Origin: Eumeta japonica
Taxonomy: Eukaryota > Arthropoda > Insecta > Lepidoptera > Psychidae
DNA length: 64,000 nucleotides
Reading direction: 5' to 3'
NCBI GenBank assembly: GCA_005406025.1
Contig: BGZK01000871.1
Coordinates: 1-64,000 of the forward strand
The notes beneath the pieces are model-generated. The model had not been told where the DNA came from and did no database searches. It saw nothing but the letters and a program-made list of their open reading frames with translations. The translations under genes and the position numbers were made by a program. The first letter of the stretch is position 1. Each line of letters begins with the position of its first letter. Below are positions 23,597-36,400 of the stretch, piece by piece.

Positions 23597-26500
23597 CTCA
23601 TTAATTTGAGTACAAAATAGGTCTTTGTAGTGATTACAAAAATGTTAATCACTTTTACAGTTAATTTTAAAATTTTAAACAAATTGGTTTCAATTTAAAG
23701 TATATAAATACATTTCTTTGACTATTTTGTTTATATCTAAAAATATATTACTTAAAATTTATTGATACAAAACCATAGAAATTGCAGTTGTGATAGGTGG
23801 CTACATGCATATTCACATTTTATGAAATTAGAACCATTTTATGATCCAAAAAAAAAAATTGATATTAACACCAATGACACTTTGAATTGGTCTCATATTC
23901 ATAAACGTAGAAAATGTTTACAAACTTCCGTAAAAATTATTGCCGTGGTATATATTTCTTTGTCACCTCACCTCTCATAATCTTTCTTACATGTTTTGGA
24001 GCTTAAACCCTCACATGCTGGCAGGAAACTTAATTTCCATTATGATGAAATTAAAGAAATTAATTTCAATTTATTTCACTTAATTTGCGCTTTGTAATCA
24101 TATTTATTTTGGGAATGTTGTCACTGTAGTTGTTAAATAACATGTACATTTATGTTAAATTCATTGTATTAAATTAGTTTTTAATATAATCATTATGTCA
24201 TAATCATGATTGACAACATTAATAAAATAGTAAGTTTATTACCTTGATAAATATAAAATATTATTAATTTAGTATGAGGTAAATAAAAAAGAAAATTGAT
24301 CTGTATAAATACATTATATAGAGATATATAAAGTAACATGATCAGAAAATAATCTTCGTAGTGGTACTAATGGCTATAAATGATAAATTGTGTTGGTGCC
24401 TTTTAATTTCAGCCATTAACGCATTTACAACTTCACGAAAATTAAGTTAAATATTGATCTGTATTTTCAGAATTTAGTTAATAATACTTACTCAAAAAGA
24501 AAAGTTTTGCATCCAAATACTTTATATTATAGAAATAAAAGCTATATATGCAATATACAGGGCAACCCTTCAACCATTAACAAAACATTCAAACAGTTGT
24601 TCACAGTTCCGTCGTTTTAATGATTATACATTTGAATATTTGACATTAATATCAATATATTATTTGATAAAACCTTCATAGATTTCAAGATATTAAAGCT
24701 TTTACCAATTTTGAAAACACGTGGTTTTACGTTTTTTGAGTACAGTGTATGGAACCCTAAAAAGAGATTCAAACCCTTAGTAATTTTTATTGTAGATAGC
24801 TTTCGCCCGCGTGGGTATAGAAAAAATTATTACATATTTTGTATTGACTGATGATGCTGTGTCCACTTCAATCAAAGTCTCGGTCCTGGTCGTGTCTTAA
24901 TTTCTCCCACTTCTCAAATATCAACACACCTGATCTTGATTTATCATGGGATTGAACCAAAGACGGAATTTTTGATTCAATCCCATTTTTAATGTTTTCC
25001 AATTTTCATGCAGGAATCCTGAATATTTCTGGGTTAAAAACTGTCATTTATATAGCCCAATAAGACTACCTTCCAGTGAAAGTCCCCTTGTTATTAGTTC
25101 AGCAGTTCTGAAAGGTACACCCTACATACAAACAAATTTTATCTAAATCTAAAAATGATATAGCTTTAATATTTTTTTAAAAGCAAATGTAATTTTTCGC
25201 TGGTGTGCAGTTTTTTAAACAGAAATGAAGAAATTATACATAATTAAAACTCTAAAATTTCACATATGAACACCACCTATGGTTTCATAATTCAGTAAAC
25301 CCTAATTACCCCTGCAACGAAACATTTAATACTTTTAAATTTTTCCACAGCTGGGTGTTAAATTGTAATTTTTGTTTTATTATAGCAGAGTTCCATTTTT
25401 AAATAATTACTATCAGAACTTATAACACTGATTAATAGTTTTAATTTCAAAAACTAATAAGTAATGTTTATATATTGATATAAGAAGAGATAAAAACTTG
25501 ACAAATGAAAACAATTTGTACTATTTTTGATTACTGAAATAAATGTGCAGTTTGCAGGACTGCTCACATAAAATTCATGAGGTTTTTACTAAAATAATAC
25601 AAGTTTTCTATGTTCTTACTTCAATCAATTTAAACAAGAATACACTTTATATTATACATATTTGCATATTCAGAATTTAACTGTCTGTAATGATTATTGT
25701 AAGTGATATAAAAATCATGTGACTTCAATTTGTACCAAAATATGAAGTTGCTATGTCTAAAAAAATTATGAACTATTATTTCTTGCAAAGTTTATGTGGG
25801 TTATTAAAAATAATTACATTACAAAATAGAAGTGTAATGAAATATATGAGTATAGTATCTGATTTGCTTAAGGCTGCTTAAAGTATTTTTGTTATTGACG
25901 TGTTACAAATTAAGTATTGAAATTGTATAATTTGTTTAAACATTTTCCATATTTGATAAATTATTAAGTTGTGTGCTTTGTGTAGCTTATTGTCTTTTAA
26001 ATTGACACACAAATAGCTTTTTATATTAAATAATAGTTCACCGAAAATAATAACTAAAAAACTGTCAACTCTATGTTCAACCTATAGTAGAAAATATGTA
26101 AATGATGTTTTACTTTTAGGAGACACTGTAATTTTAAGAATTTTTACATATCTTGTTGCAATTATAATGTTACTTTTTACATGTGATATAATAACCCCCT
26201 ATCTGTTGCAGTGTAAATGTTTTTGATTTAGAATAATTTGTTTGAATAGTTGGTTTAGGTGTACTTATGATGTACATAATACATGTTGTTTTTATAATGT
26301 TCTATATTAAGATTAATAAAATAGTTATTGAATTATCAATAGTTTTAGTTTTCTAAACATGTTGAAATCCAGGTTTTCCATTTTAAATCGGAAAAAGTGC
26401 TAAATCAAATTCCAATTAATATTGATTTTTTTGCCCTTAAACATACATGATATTGGTCAAATATACAGAGTGTGAACATTGTGAGCTTCACATATATGGT

Positions 26501-26796
26501 ACTACTGTAGATACACATTTAATATAAAATGGTGTCACCTGTACTTCATGTGCTTGTACAACCAATTGTTTGTAAATATATAGTGAAATCTGTATATAAA
26601 ATTATTCTTCCGACTTCTCTGTATTTCAATTATTTATTTTCAGTTCTTTTCGATTTTCCTTATGCACATATTAAGAATATGTAAAATTAAATAATAAATA
26701 TTAACCATAAATGTTCTTCAATTTAGAACATGGATAAATGAATCTTATTAAACAATATCCTTAACTCCAAGCATTCCATTTATTAAAATAATTCAG
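23597..26796. other. intergenic, AT-rich
   Basis: Between the tusp 3' end and the 90-bp array. Apart from the dispersed repeat at 24790-25150 nothing is recognised. Short ORFs here look random. Confidence 0.5.
24790..25150. repeat. dispersed lepidopteran-type repeat (SINE/RTE-tail-like)
   Basis: Begins gatagctttcgcccgcgtgg and later contains tttatatagcccaataagac, cttccagtgaaagtcccctt and ttcagcagttctgaaaggta, the usual order of phrases in a common lepidopteran repeat whose exact family I cannot name. Confidence 0.55.
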
Positions 26797-29700
26797 AAAA
26801 TTGGCCCTACTCACCAACATATCCGGGGGTGTCGAATAGCTACTTATTTCATAGCTCAATATGCTGAAAAAGCTTTGTTCATAAAACAAATTGGACCTAC
26901 TGACCAACATATCCGGGGGTGTCGAGTAGCTACTTATTTCATAGCTCAATATGTTGAAAAAACATTGATCATAAAACAAATTGGACCTACTGACCAATAT
27001 ATCCGGGGGTATCGAGTAGCTACTTACTTCATAGCTTAATATGCAGAAAAAACCTTTGGTTATAATTCAAATTGGCCCTACTAACCAACATATTCGGGGT
27101 GTCGAGTAGCTACTTACTTCATAGCTCAATATGCTGAAAAAAACTTTGATCATAAAACAAATTGGACCTACTGACCAATATATCAGAGGGTGTCGAGTAG
27201 CTATTTATTTCATAGCTCAATATACTGAAAAAGTTTTGTTTATAATACAAATTGGCTCTACTGATCAATATATCCAGGGCCGTCGAGTAGCTACTTATAT
27301 CATAGCTCAATATGCTAAAAAAAACTTTGATCATAATATAAATTGGACCTACTGACCAATATATCCGGGGGTATCGAGTAGCTACTTGTTTTATAGCTCA
27401 ATATGCTGAAAAAAAAATTGATTACAATACAAATTAGACCTACTGACCAACACATCCGGGGGTGTCAAGTAGGTACTTGTTTCATAGCTCAATATGCTAA
27501 AAAAACTTTGGTTATAATACAAATTGTCTCTACTGACCAACATATCCGGGGGTATAGAGTAGCTACTTGTTTCATAGCTCAATATGCTGAAAAAACTTTG
27601 GTTATAATATAAATTAGACCTACTGACCAACATATCTGGGGGTGTTGAGCAGCTACTTATTTCATAGCTCAATATGCTGAAAAAAATTTTATCATAAAAC
27701 AAATTAGACCTACTGACCAACATATCTGGGGGTGTCGAGTAGCTACTTATTTCATAGCTCAATATGCTGAAAAAAACTTTGATCATAAAACAAATTGGAC
27801 CTACTGACCAACATATCCGGGGGTGTCGAGTAGCTACTTGTTTCATAGGTCAATATGCTGAAGAAACTTTGATCATAAAACAAATTGGACCTACTGACCA
27901 ACATATTCGGGGTGTCGAGTAGCTACTTACTTCATAGCTCAATATGCTAAAAAAAACTTTGATCATAATTCAAATTAGACCTACTGACCAACATATCCTG
28001 GGGTGCCGAGTAGCTACTCGTTTCATAGCTCAATATGCTGAAGAAACTTCGGTTATAATATAAATTGGACCTACTGACCAACATATCTGGGGGTGTCGAG
28101 TAGCTACTTATTTCATAGCTCAATATGCTAAAAAAAACTTTGATCATAATTCAAATTAGACCTACTGACCAACATATCCTGGGGTGCCGAGTAGCTACTC
28201 GTTTCATAGCTCAATATGCTGAAGAAACTTTGGTTATAATATAAATTGGACCTACTGACCAACATATCTGGGGGTGTCGAGTAGCTACTTATTTCATAGC
28301 TCAATATGCTGAAAAAAACTTTGATCATAAAACAAATTGGACCTACTGACCAATATATCCGGGGGTGTCGAGTAGCTACTTGTTTCATAGCTCAATATGC
28401 AGAAAAACTTTTGGTTATAATTCAAATTGGCCCTACTAACCAACATATCCGGGGTGTCGAGTAGCTACTTACTTCATAGCTCAATATGCTAAAAAACTTT
28501 GATCATAAAACAAATTGGACCTACTGACCAACATATTCGAGGTGTCGAGTAGCTACTTACTTCATAGCTCAATATGCTAAAAAAACTTTGATCATAAAAC
28601 AAATTGGACCTACTGACCAATATATCCGGGGGTATCGAGTAGCTACTTACTTCATAGCTCAATATGCAGAAAAAACTTTTGGTTATAATTCAAATTGGCC
28701 CTACTAACCAACATATCCGGGGTGTCGAGTAGCTACTTACTTCATAGCTCAATATGCTGAAAAAAACTTTGATCATAAAACAAATTGGACCTACTGACCA
28801 ATATATCAGAGGGTGTCGAGTAGCTACTTACTTCATAGCTCAATATGCTACAAAAACTTTGATCATAAAACAAATTGGACCTACTGACCAACATATTCGG
28901 GGTGTCGAGTAGCTACTTACTTCATAGCTCAATATGCTAAAAAAACTTTGATCATAAAACAAATTGGACCTACTGACCGATATATCCGGGGGTGTCAAGG
29001 AGCTACTTACTTCATAGCTCAATATGCTAAAAAAACTTTGATCATAAAACAAATTGGACCTACTGACCAACATATCCGGGGGTGTCGAGTAGCTACTTAC
29101 TTCATAGCTCAATATGCTAAAAAAACTTTGATCATAAAACAAATTGGACCTACTGACCAATATATCCGGGGGTGTCAAGTAGCTACTTACTTCATAGCTC
29201 AATATGCTAAAAAAACTTTGATCATAAAACAAACTGGACCTACTGACCAACATATCTGGGGGTGTTGAATAGCTACTTATTTCATAGCTCAATATGCTAA
29301 AAAAAACTTTGATCATAATTCAAATTAGACCTACTGACCAACATATCCTGGGGTGCCGAGTAGCTACTCGTTTCATAGCTCAATATGCTGAAGAAACTTT
29401 GGTTATAATATAAATTAGACCTACTGACCAACATATCTGGGGGTGTTGAGTAGCTACTTATTTCATAGCTCAATATGCTGAAAAAAACTTTGATCATAAA
29501 ACAAATTGGACCTACTGACCAATATATCCGGGGTACCGAGTAGCAACTTACTTCATAGCTCAATATGCTAAAAAAACTTTGTTCATAAAACAAATTGGAC
29601 CTACTGACCAATATATCCGGGGGTGTCGAGTAGCTACTTACTTCATAGCTCAATATGCTAAAAAAACTTTGATCATAAAACAAATTGGACCTACTGACCA

Positions 29701-29957
29701 ACATATTCGGGGTGTCGAGTAGCTACTTACTTCATAGCTCAATATGCTAAAAAAACTTTGATCATAAAACAAATTGGACCTACTGACCAATATATCCGGG
29801 GGTGTCAAGTAGCTACTTACTTCATAGCTCAATATGCTAAAAAAACTTTGATCATAAAACAAATTGGACCTAATGACCAATATACCCTGGGGGTGTCGAG
29901 TAGCTACTTATTTCATAGCTCAATATGTTGAAAAACGTTGGTCATACTATAAACTTA
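26797..29957. repeat. 90-bp tandem array (minisatellite/satellite), about 35 copies
   Basis: About 3.16 kb of head-to-tail units. A typical unit reads atcataaaacaaattggacc, tactgaccaacatatccgg, gggtgtcgagtagctactta, then cttcatagctcaatatgct and an A-run with actttg. A direct count from 29041 to 29131 gives a 90-bp period. Units differ by substitutions and by one or two bases in the G-run and A-run. Because 90 is a multiple of three and the unit lacks stops in some frames, long artificial ORFs appear on both strands and break wherever the A-run or G-run changes length. It lies between the convergent 3' ends of tusp and RWDD1. Confidence 0.97.
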
Positions 29958-32900
29958 ATTTTAACATTTCAATAATTTTTTTTCTGAAATATCAACTTCA
30001 TGTGCAATTGGTGAAATTTTGTATAGGTAATCAGTATAGACAATCTAATATTATGGAATTTTACATAATAATTAGTTTAAACCCTGGACCACCTCTTTTC
30101 GAGATATAATAAAATAATTATACTACTGGTATTATTGAACAAAATTAAAAATAGTTTATATATTTAGTAATAATAATAAAATATTAATTATATCAAGTAA
30201 TTTGTTACAAATAAGGTTTGTTATATAGATGTTAGGTTGAACTATGATTGGTTTTAACAAGGTAAGAAAACTCGTTTAATAACCTCAACATCTTTTTCTG
30301 TCAACAGTCACAAACAGCAGTGCTTACATTATTTAGCATCAAATATCAATGATGATTATCTTATAAAAAATTTCACATATCTGAACTTGTCGAGACATGA
30401 ATTATTATGGAATTGAGTGTGAATAATTGTTTTTATATATTTTTATATAAAGGTTACTAGTTGATGAAATTTGTAAAATAGAGGTAAATAATACTCTTTA
30501 TTCTGTATTCATTAAAAATTCATTATAAGAGATTTTTGACAAATGTATTCATAATATAAAGGTTGGTATATTTTACATTAGCACTTATGGGCAATTCTAG
30601 GGGACTTTGGAAAATTTGTTAAATCGAGGAAATCGTTAGATTGAGGCTCTTTATATTAAGGTTGCAATATAATTGAATTGTACATAAATGTAAATAAACA
30701 GCACTGCGCCACTTTTTCTCTATATACTCTAATTACAATATTCTAAATATATTCTAATTAGAATAAGCATAATAAAGTTAAAAATAAATTGAGCATACTA
30801 AAAGCAAGAACTATTCATGTTTTTAGTTGTTTCTTCTTACTTTTATTATGTTGATTGTAATTAGATTATAGAAATACGATACTATAATATAATAATGTAT
30901 GAAGTAAACTGCCTACATTATTTTTAATGGTTTGTGATTAAGTTTCAGCGAAAATTACTAAAAACCATAATCATTGGAGTAGTTTCAATATTTAGTTTTT
31001 ATTTTGTGTTAAGTAAAATTTGTATCAGAATACAAAATTGCGGCCCATGACTCGAAAGAAAGTGATGATCGTAAAATTTGTGCCAAATTATTAAGCAATA
31101 TTTACTTATAAATTATGCCCACAAATTCGGTCGAAAATATGATGATTGTAGCTGAATACAAATAGAATTTTCCATTTGCATTGAAAACAATATCTTTCAA
31201 ATTATTGTCAAATATCTGTAATTGGTTAGCTATTGACAATAAAGAAAATAATGAAACGAAACTCATGGCTACATGTTTTTTTGGATTTTTTACATGCGGT
31301 ACAGTTTATGACAAGTGCCTACCTGAAACCAGTAAAAAAATCAAGTATAGCTGAGTAATAGTCAAACGTGAATGCCGAAATGAGTTTAGTAAAATAATGA
31401 CAATGATTAGCTAATGATTTTAACATTTATAAGATGATTAGGTATATTGTGCATGAAATAATTTGCAAAAAATGTACATATTATTTATGAATCATATATG
31501 GATATGTAGGATCGAATAGTCCATGCATGTTTTTGCAAATATTCATAATCTCCTTCTTTTTTAGAACAAATTGCCAAAGTAACTTCAAAAACATATTATT
31601 GAAAAAGGAAAAGAATTGGATACAACCCTAATAAATGCTCGTCAAAACTGCAAGCGCGGGTGCGACGTCGCGTGAACGAACTTGAATTCTGTACCGCGTT
31701 CGGGCTTGATGTATTATTTTAAAGGAATTTATCTAGTCACTTACCTACAAATGACACTTGATGTTGTCCGTGATCTGAAAGTCGCCGATGGTATTATTAC
31801 TTAGTCTCCGATTTTCAACATGTGTACCACTTACCTCTAAACAAACAAGACTAACTAAGGCAAATTATCGCGTAAACGATACACAGCACGCAATATTACT
31901 TGCGGACTCGCAGGTTGTTGACTGTCAGGGTAAGTTTCACTGTAAAGTCTTAGAGCCCAACTCCTCAACGACAAATCATATTTGCATATTAAATAGCAGT
32001 GAAAGGCATTACTATTAAACAATTCAATATTAATCACACATAATCTTAATTTTTAAAAAGTCAATAGCATAAATGTAACATTTATACTATAACTGTAAAC
32101 TAACACTAATACAAAAATATTATTACAAAAACATCTCTATAGTAAAAAATAGCGAATAAGCAAAATACCTATAGCTTCAATACAACTTCGCGACCGAATG
32201 CGGCTGTACGACGCAGATGACTGCTGGCCGCGCGTCACGTTTGGCAAAGTAAAGGTGTGGGTGCGGCATCGCGGAAGATTGTCAACTATTACTAAAGTTG
32301 TGAGTTTGTGAATTTTTAGTACATGTTTTAAGCTATATTTCTCAAAAATGGCTACTTCAATGACCATGGTTTCTTTGGCAAAGTTGTTCTAAAAAAGGAG
32401 ATTATTAATATTTGCATGTTAAATTTCATTCCGTATGATAAACTTTCAAATTATTTTTATGTAATGGATATGTGTAATACATACATCCATATGTGTAATA
32501 AATAGACTCATTAAAAATGCAGCGTAGGTTAGTATTAATTGACAATCCTTCAGAAATTTTTCATTGCAGAGCATCTAGATTTTAAAACTTGAATACATTA
32601 TAATACATATTTTAGAGTTACATCATATACTGGCTTCTGCTCACAACTTCATATACAGAGACTCAAAAAAAGACTAAGATTTTAAATTGCACCCCAAGCT
32701 ATTAAACTGTGAAAACATCATCAAAAATCATTCAATGGTTCTTTGTGATGCTATAATAAACAGACAGACATACAATAAATAGAAAAGCCATAGTTTTGGG
32801 TCCCCATCTAAGGGGTTGATTCTAATAAGTTTTTCATAAATATCTTTAATGTAAAATTATATTAGAGATATTTATTAACTCCATTATAGTTTTATAATGG

Positions 32901-33230
32901 TATAGATAGATACACAAGAAATATTAACTACTGCATTGATACACAAGATTTAATTAATAAATACATACAAGATTACAAAATTAGCTCTATGGTTTCTTCA
33001 ATATATCCATCACATATGTAAAAGTGAATTATAGTTTAGTAAAACTTTATTGATACATAATTAACCAGACCATTACTTAATGTTTGTATTATTATTTAAT
33101 ACAATTTCAAACATATTAATATTTCAGCATCAGTATGCTACATTTGTGTTGTCTGGGACTACGATTACTTTTCTCAGTCTTAACTATAAATAAAATAATT
33201 CAGTGAATAACGCAAACATATGTATATACA
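29958..33230. other. intergenic, AT-rich, with two GC-rich islets
   Basis: Mostly AT-rich with no gene recognised. Two GC-rich islets (31645-31700 with gcgggtgcgacgtcgcg, and 32185-32275 with ctggccgcgcgtcacg) stand out but give no convincing ORF or splice structure. A repeat tail is at 32620-32810. Confidence 0.45.
32620..32810. repeat. dispersed-repeat tail-like sequence
   Basis: Contains atactggcttctgctcacaa, caaaaatcattcaatggttc and acagacagacatacaataa, phrases typical of 3' parts of lepidopteran SINE/RTE repeats. Degenerate. Confidence 0.4.
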
Positions 33231-33236
33231 TTTATT
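33231..33236 (-). terminator. candidate polyadenylation signal of RWDD1
   Basis: AATAAA on the - strand, about 110 bp after the stop. Confidence 0.5.
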
Positions 33237-33343
33237 TTAACACAGTGTTCCCTCATTTTAAGTTTTCCATATTTGTAAAAATTAACAGATCCCATGTATA
33301 ACCATGTGAACAAGTCTCAAGCAGGTAGTAAATTTAATTAGCG

Positions 33344-33459
33344 CTAATCACTCTCACTTCCACTCCGCCCAGGTACGTAGTCTTCATCATCCTCATCATC
33401 TGATATGTCTAGATCATCCAAATCTTGGAAAAGTGATTCATCGACTTTAACTGCATCAC
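33344..33459 (-). CDS. RWDD1: RWDD1 exon 5 (stop codon)
   Basis: 116 bp with acceptor gattttag and stop TAG at 33344-33346. It encodes KVDESLFQDLDDLDISDDED and the end RSGSESD. Confidence 0.93.
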
Positions 33460-36400
33460 CTAAAATCAACAAAATCGTATACATTTTCTGCAACTCAATC
33501 AAAGAGACTTGTATGAACATGCCTGAAATTGAGATTAATTTCACTTTAATTAAATTATGATATTTTTAATACCAACTTCCAAGACTTAAATATTCCAGTT
33601 CATGTCATGTAGGTAGCACACTATGTATTTTTCAATATTAATATACATTTATATATATGCATTTCTAGGGGATTAATAAGCCTTAAATAAAGTGGGAACT
33701 CTATTAAAATTAAAAAAATGTGGGGGAGGACTCTGTTTATAAAAGCCACAATGTTCTTTCATTGTTGCCATTCACAAAGGTTTAATTTTGCTGGAACACC
33801 TTATACTTTGAATTTCAAGGTTACATGCATTATTGAAAAATAAAATATACCATCTTCCAGGAATTTGAGATCCGATTCATTCATTGTAGTGTCCCTTATG
33901 AACAATTCTTTTCCTGTTAGTTTCTTCTGGTCTTTAGCATCTTTCTCACGTTTTGCAGCAATGCCTACTTCTATTTCAAATTTTTTCTTCCACACTAAGA
34001 AAGTTTCGACAGTCACCCTGGTACCTTCAAATCTTTTCTGCAATCATTATATTAACAAACAATATAATCTAAAATCAGACCAGGATTCATAGACTTTGGG
34101 CACAACCTGTATTATTTGACCTTTGGTGAACATTCAAAGTATGAAAATTATTTAGATTTAATACATTTCATAAAGATCTAATTCTTTATAAAACAATAAT
34201 TAAAATTGTAATTACTACATACTGAAGAATTTTGCCTTTGCTTTCCTTATGTAGCTCATCTTAAGTGTTAATAAATGGAGATAAAAATATTATGAGAAGC
34301 ATTTAACAAGTTCTCAATATAAATATGAAATATATTTTTCTTTTTATTTATTTTTCAACATAGTCCTTTTATAGTCTTAACACATTTATATTTGTATTTT
34401 TTAAACCAATATAAAAGTAGTATCATTTGGTGTGTCAAAATGTTTTATCACAGCTCCTTTCAGCACTTTATCATCAGAATATTGCTTATTACGTGCAATA
34501 TTAGCATTCGCAGCACATTTTGTACTGACATACATGAGGTTGCTCATAAATGGTAATATGTACAGTAATGACAAAAGAGCCATCCATCTTGATTTATCTT
34601 TCACTTGACCATCTTCCAGTATAATTTTCTCCACTTTTTCTACAATTTCCTGTGGGGAGGCACCCACAGGCAAAACAGCATGAAAATCATGTTTGACGTT
34701 CGGCCTCTCACATTTACATTCACTCAACCACTTTTGAATAGTGAATAAATGAAGAGAAAACTTGCATAAACAGCATCCATTTTCTCCTTATATAGTTTTG
34801 GCTTAATCAGAGACTAGTCTGATTAACAATGTAATAACAGACGTGAAGCTCTATTTTCACGTAAAATATAATAATGCTCATATTGGTGATGTTTATGTTC
34901 AACATATACATAAAACCAATTTTTTTAAAAATGCTGTAAAGGTGTAAGCACAATATTTAAAAGATAAAAGAATCTATACCAAAATTTTATTCAATATTCC
35001 TCATAATTATACCTCATGTATTTGATGCTACATTGCATATAAATAAATGTGATGTAAAAAAAATGATCGAAACCTATTTCTTTATATACATGACAGCCAA
35101 ATATTAAAAGAGTGAAATACACACATTTTCACATAATATAAGTATAGTCAAGTCCATTAGGTGACCAGAATTAGTAAAATACAAGTGACTGTTGTTCAAA
35201 AAGTAACTCATGAAACTGTTGGTCCCTGTGATGTGACTTTCTTCACCAATTTGGCTTGGCTATTTTAATGATACTAGAAAACTACAGCAAACTAATTAAT
35301 TAAAAAATTATAAAGGATAATTTAAAATGTAATTCAATTTTAATTGTGTAAATTAATTGTAAATGATTACCAAAAGTTGAATTCCTTACAAAGAACTTGG
35401 TAAACTCCCTCAGTTACATACATTTTCCTAAAAATTCTACATTACCCCAAAAAAATAATCGATTATTATCTATTAAACATTAATATTATTCTATATGAAT
35501 TAAAAAAAAATAAAACTTAATCAGTTATATTCAATTTTAAACATCATCAAATAAGAAAAATCTATTTTATTGCTTTTTTTTATTGTACAATAATAATACA
35601 ATTATATAATCAAAATATTTAAATGCAAAAAAATATCATAGATAGTTAAATTTTGTTACCAGTTCAGCTTCTTCTTCAGCCCGTTGCTTTGCTAATAAAT
35701 GTTCTTCTTGCTCCTTCTTTATGTGATCCCATTTTTCATTTAACCACTCCTGACCAGCTGATACTAATGTGAATATCATTACCATTCCAAGATTTTCCTC
35801 AGCCTGAAAATCGATAAGACAACTTTTACAACTAGGTTTAGAATTTCAGAATATCAATAACACTGCAAACAATATTAAAACACCAGGACCAAATTGGAAA
35901 AAGCATATTACAAATTCACAATAAGTACAATATATATCTCCTCTAACACTATACAAAAACAATGCCTTTGTTTTTGCCTATGTAAGAAATAAATTGAATA
36001 TAATTATATAAGATTTCCACATGGTATGATCTTTGCATATCTCTTTTGCCTCACTGACATCTATCAATCTTTTCATGCAAGCTCGTCGGTTTCGGGTGCT
36101 TAAAATTTGGCCCTTTTTTAATATGCCACCAATACGGTCTGCATAGGATTCTCTAGGGCGACCCTTGCCGACTTTTCCATCACACACATTCTCTGTATAG
36201 ATTTGTTTTGTCAGTCTACTTTCAATCATCCTTTTTAGATGGCCAAACCAGCACTACATACCTCTTTCGACTCTAGTGATTACATCTACCTTCAAACCAT
36301 ACCACTCTCTAACATCACTGTTTCTATATCTGTCTTTCTGAAACACTCCACACATATTATGCAGCGATCATGTCACCACTGCATTGAATCTATTTTCATT

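Noticed and set aside
26761..29880. Long repetitive ORFs on both strands across the 90-bp array, with 30-residue peptide repeats
   Set aside because: They exist because 90 is a multiple of three and the unit lacks stops in some frames. They break wherever the A-run or G-run changes length, have no start context or splice structure, and occur on both strands.
26797..29957. CRISPR-like repeat array
   Set aside because: The whole 90-bp unit repeats with no unique spacers, and the setting is an animal genome.
34740..34792. Start codon near 34792 for the intronic ORF
   Set aside because: It is in a different frame and meets a stop after 18 codons, so it can serve only if there is a frameshift.
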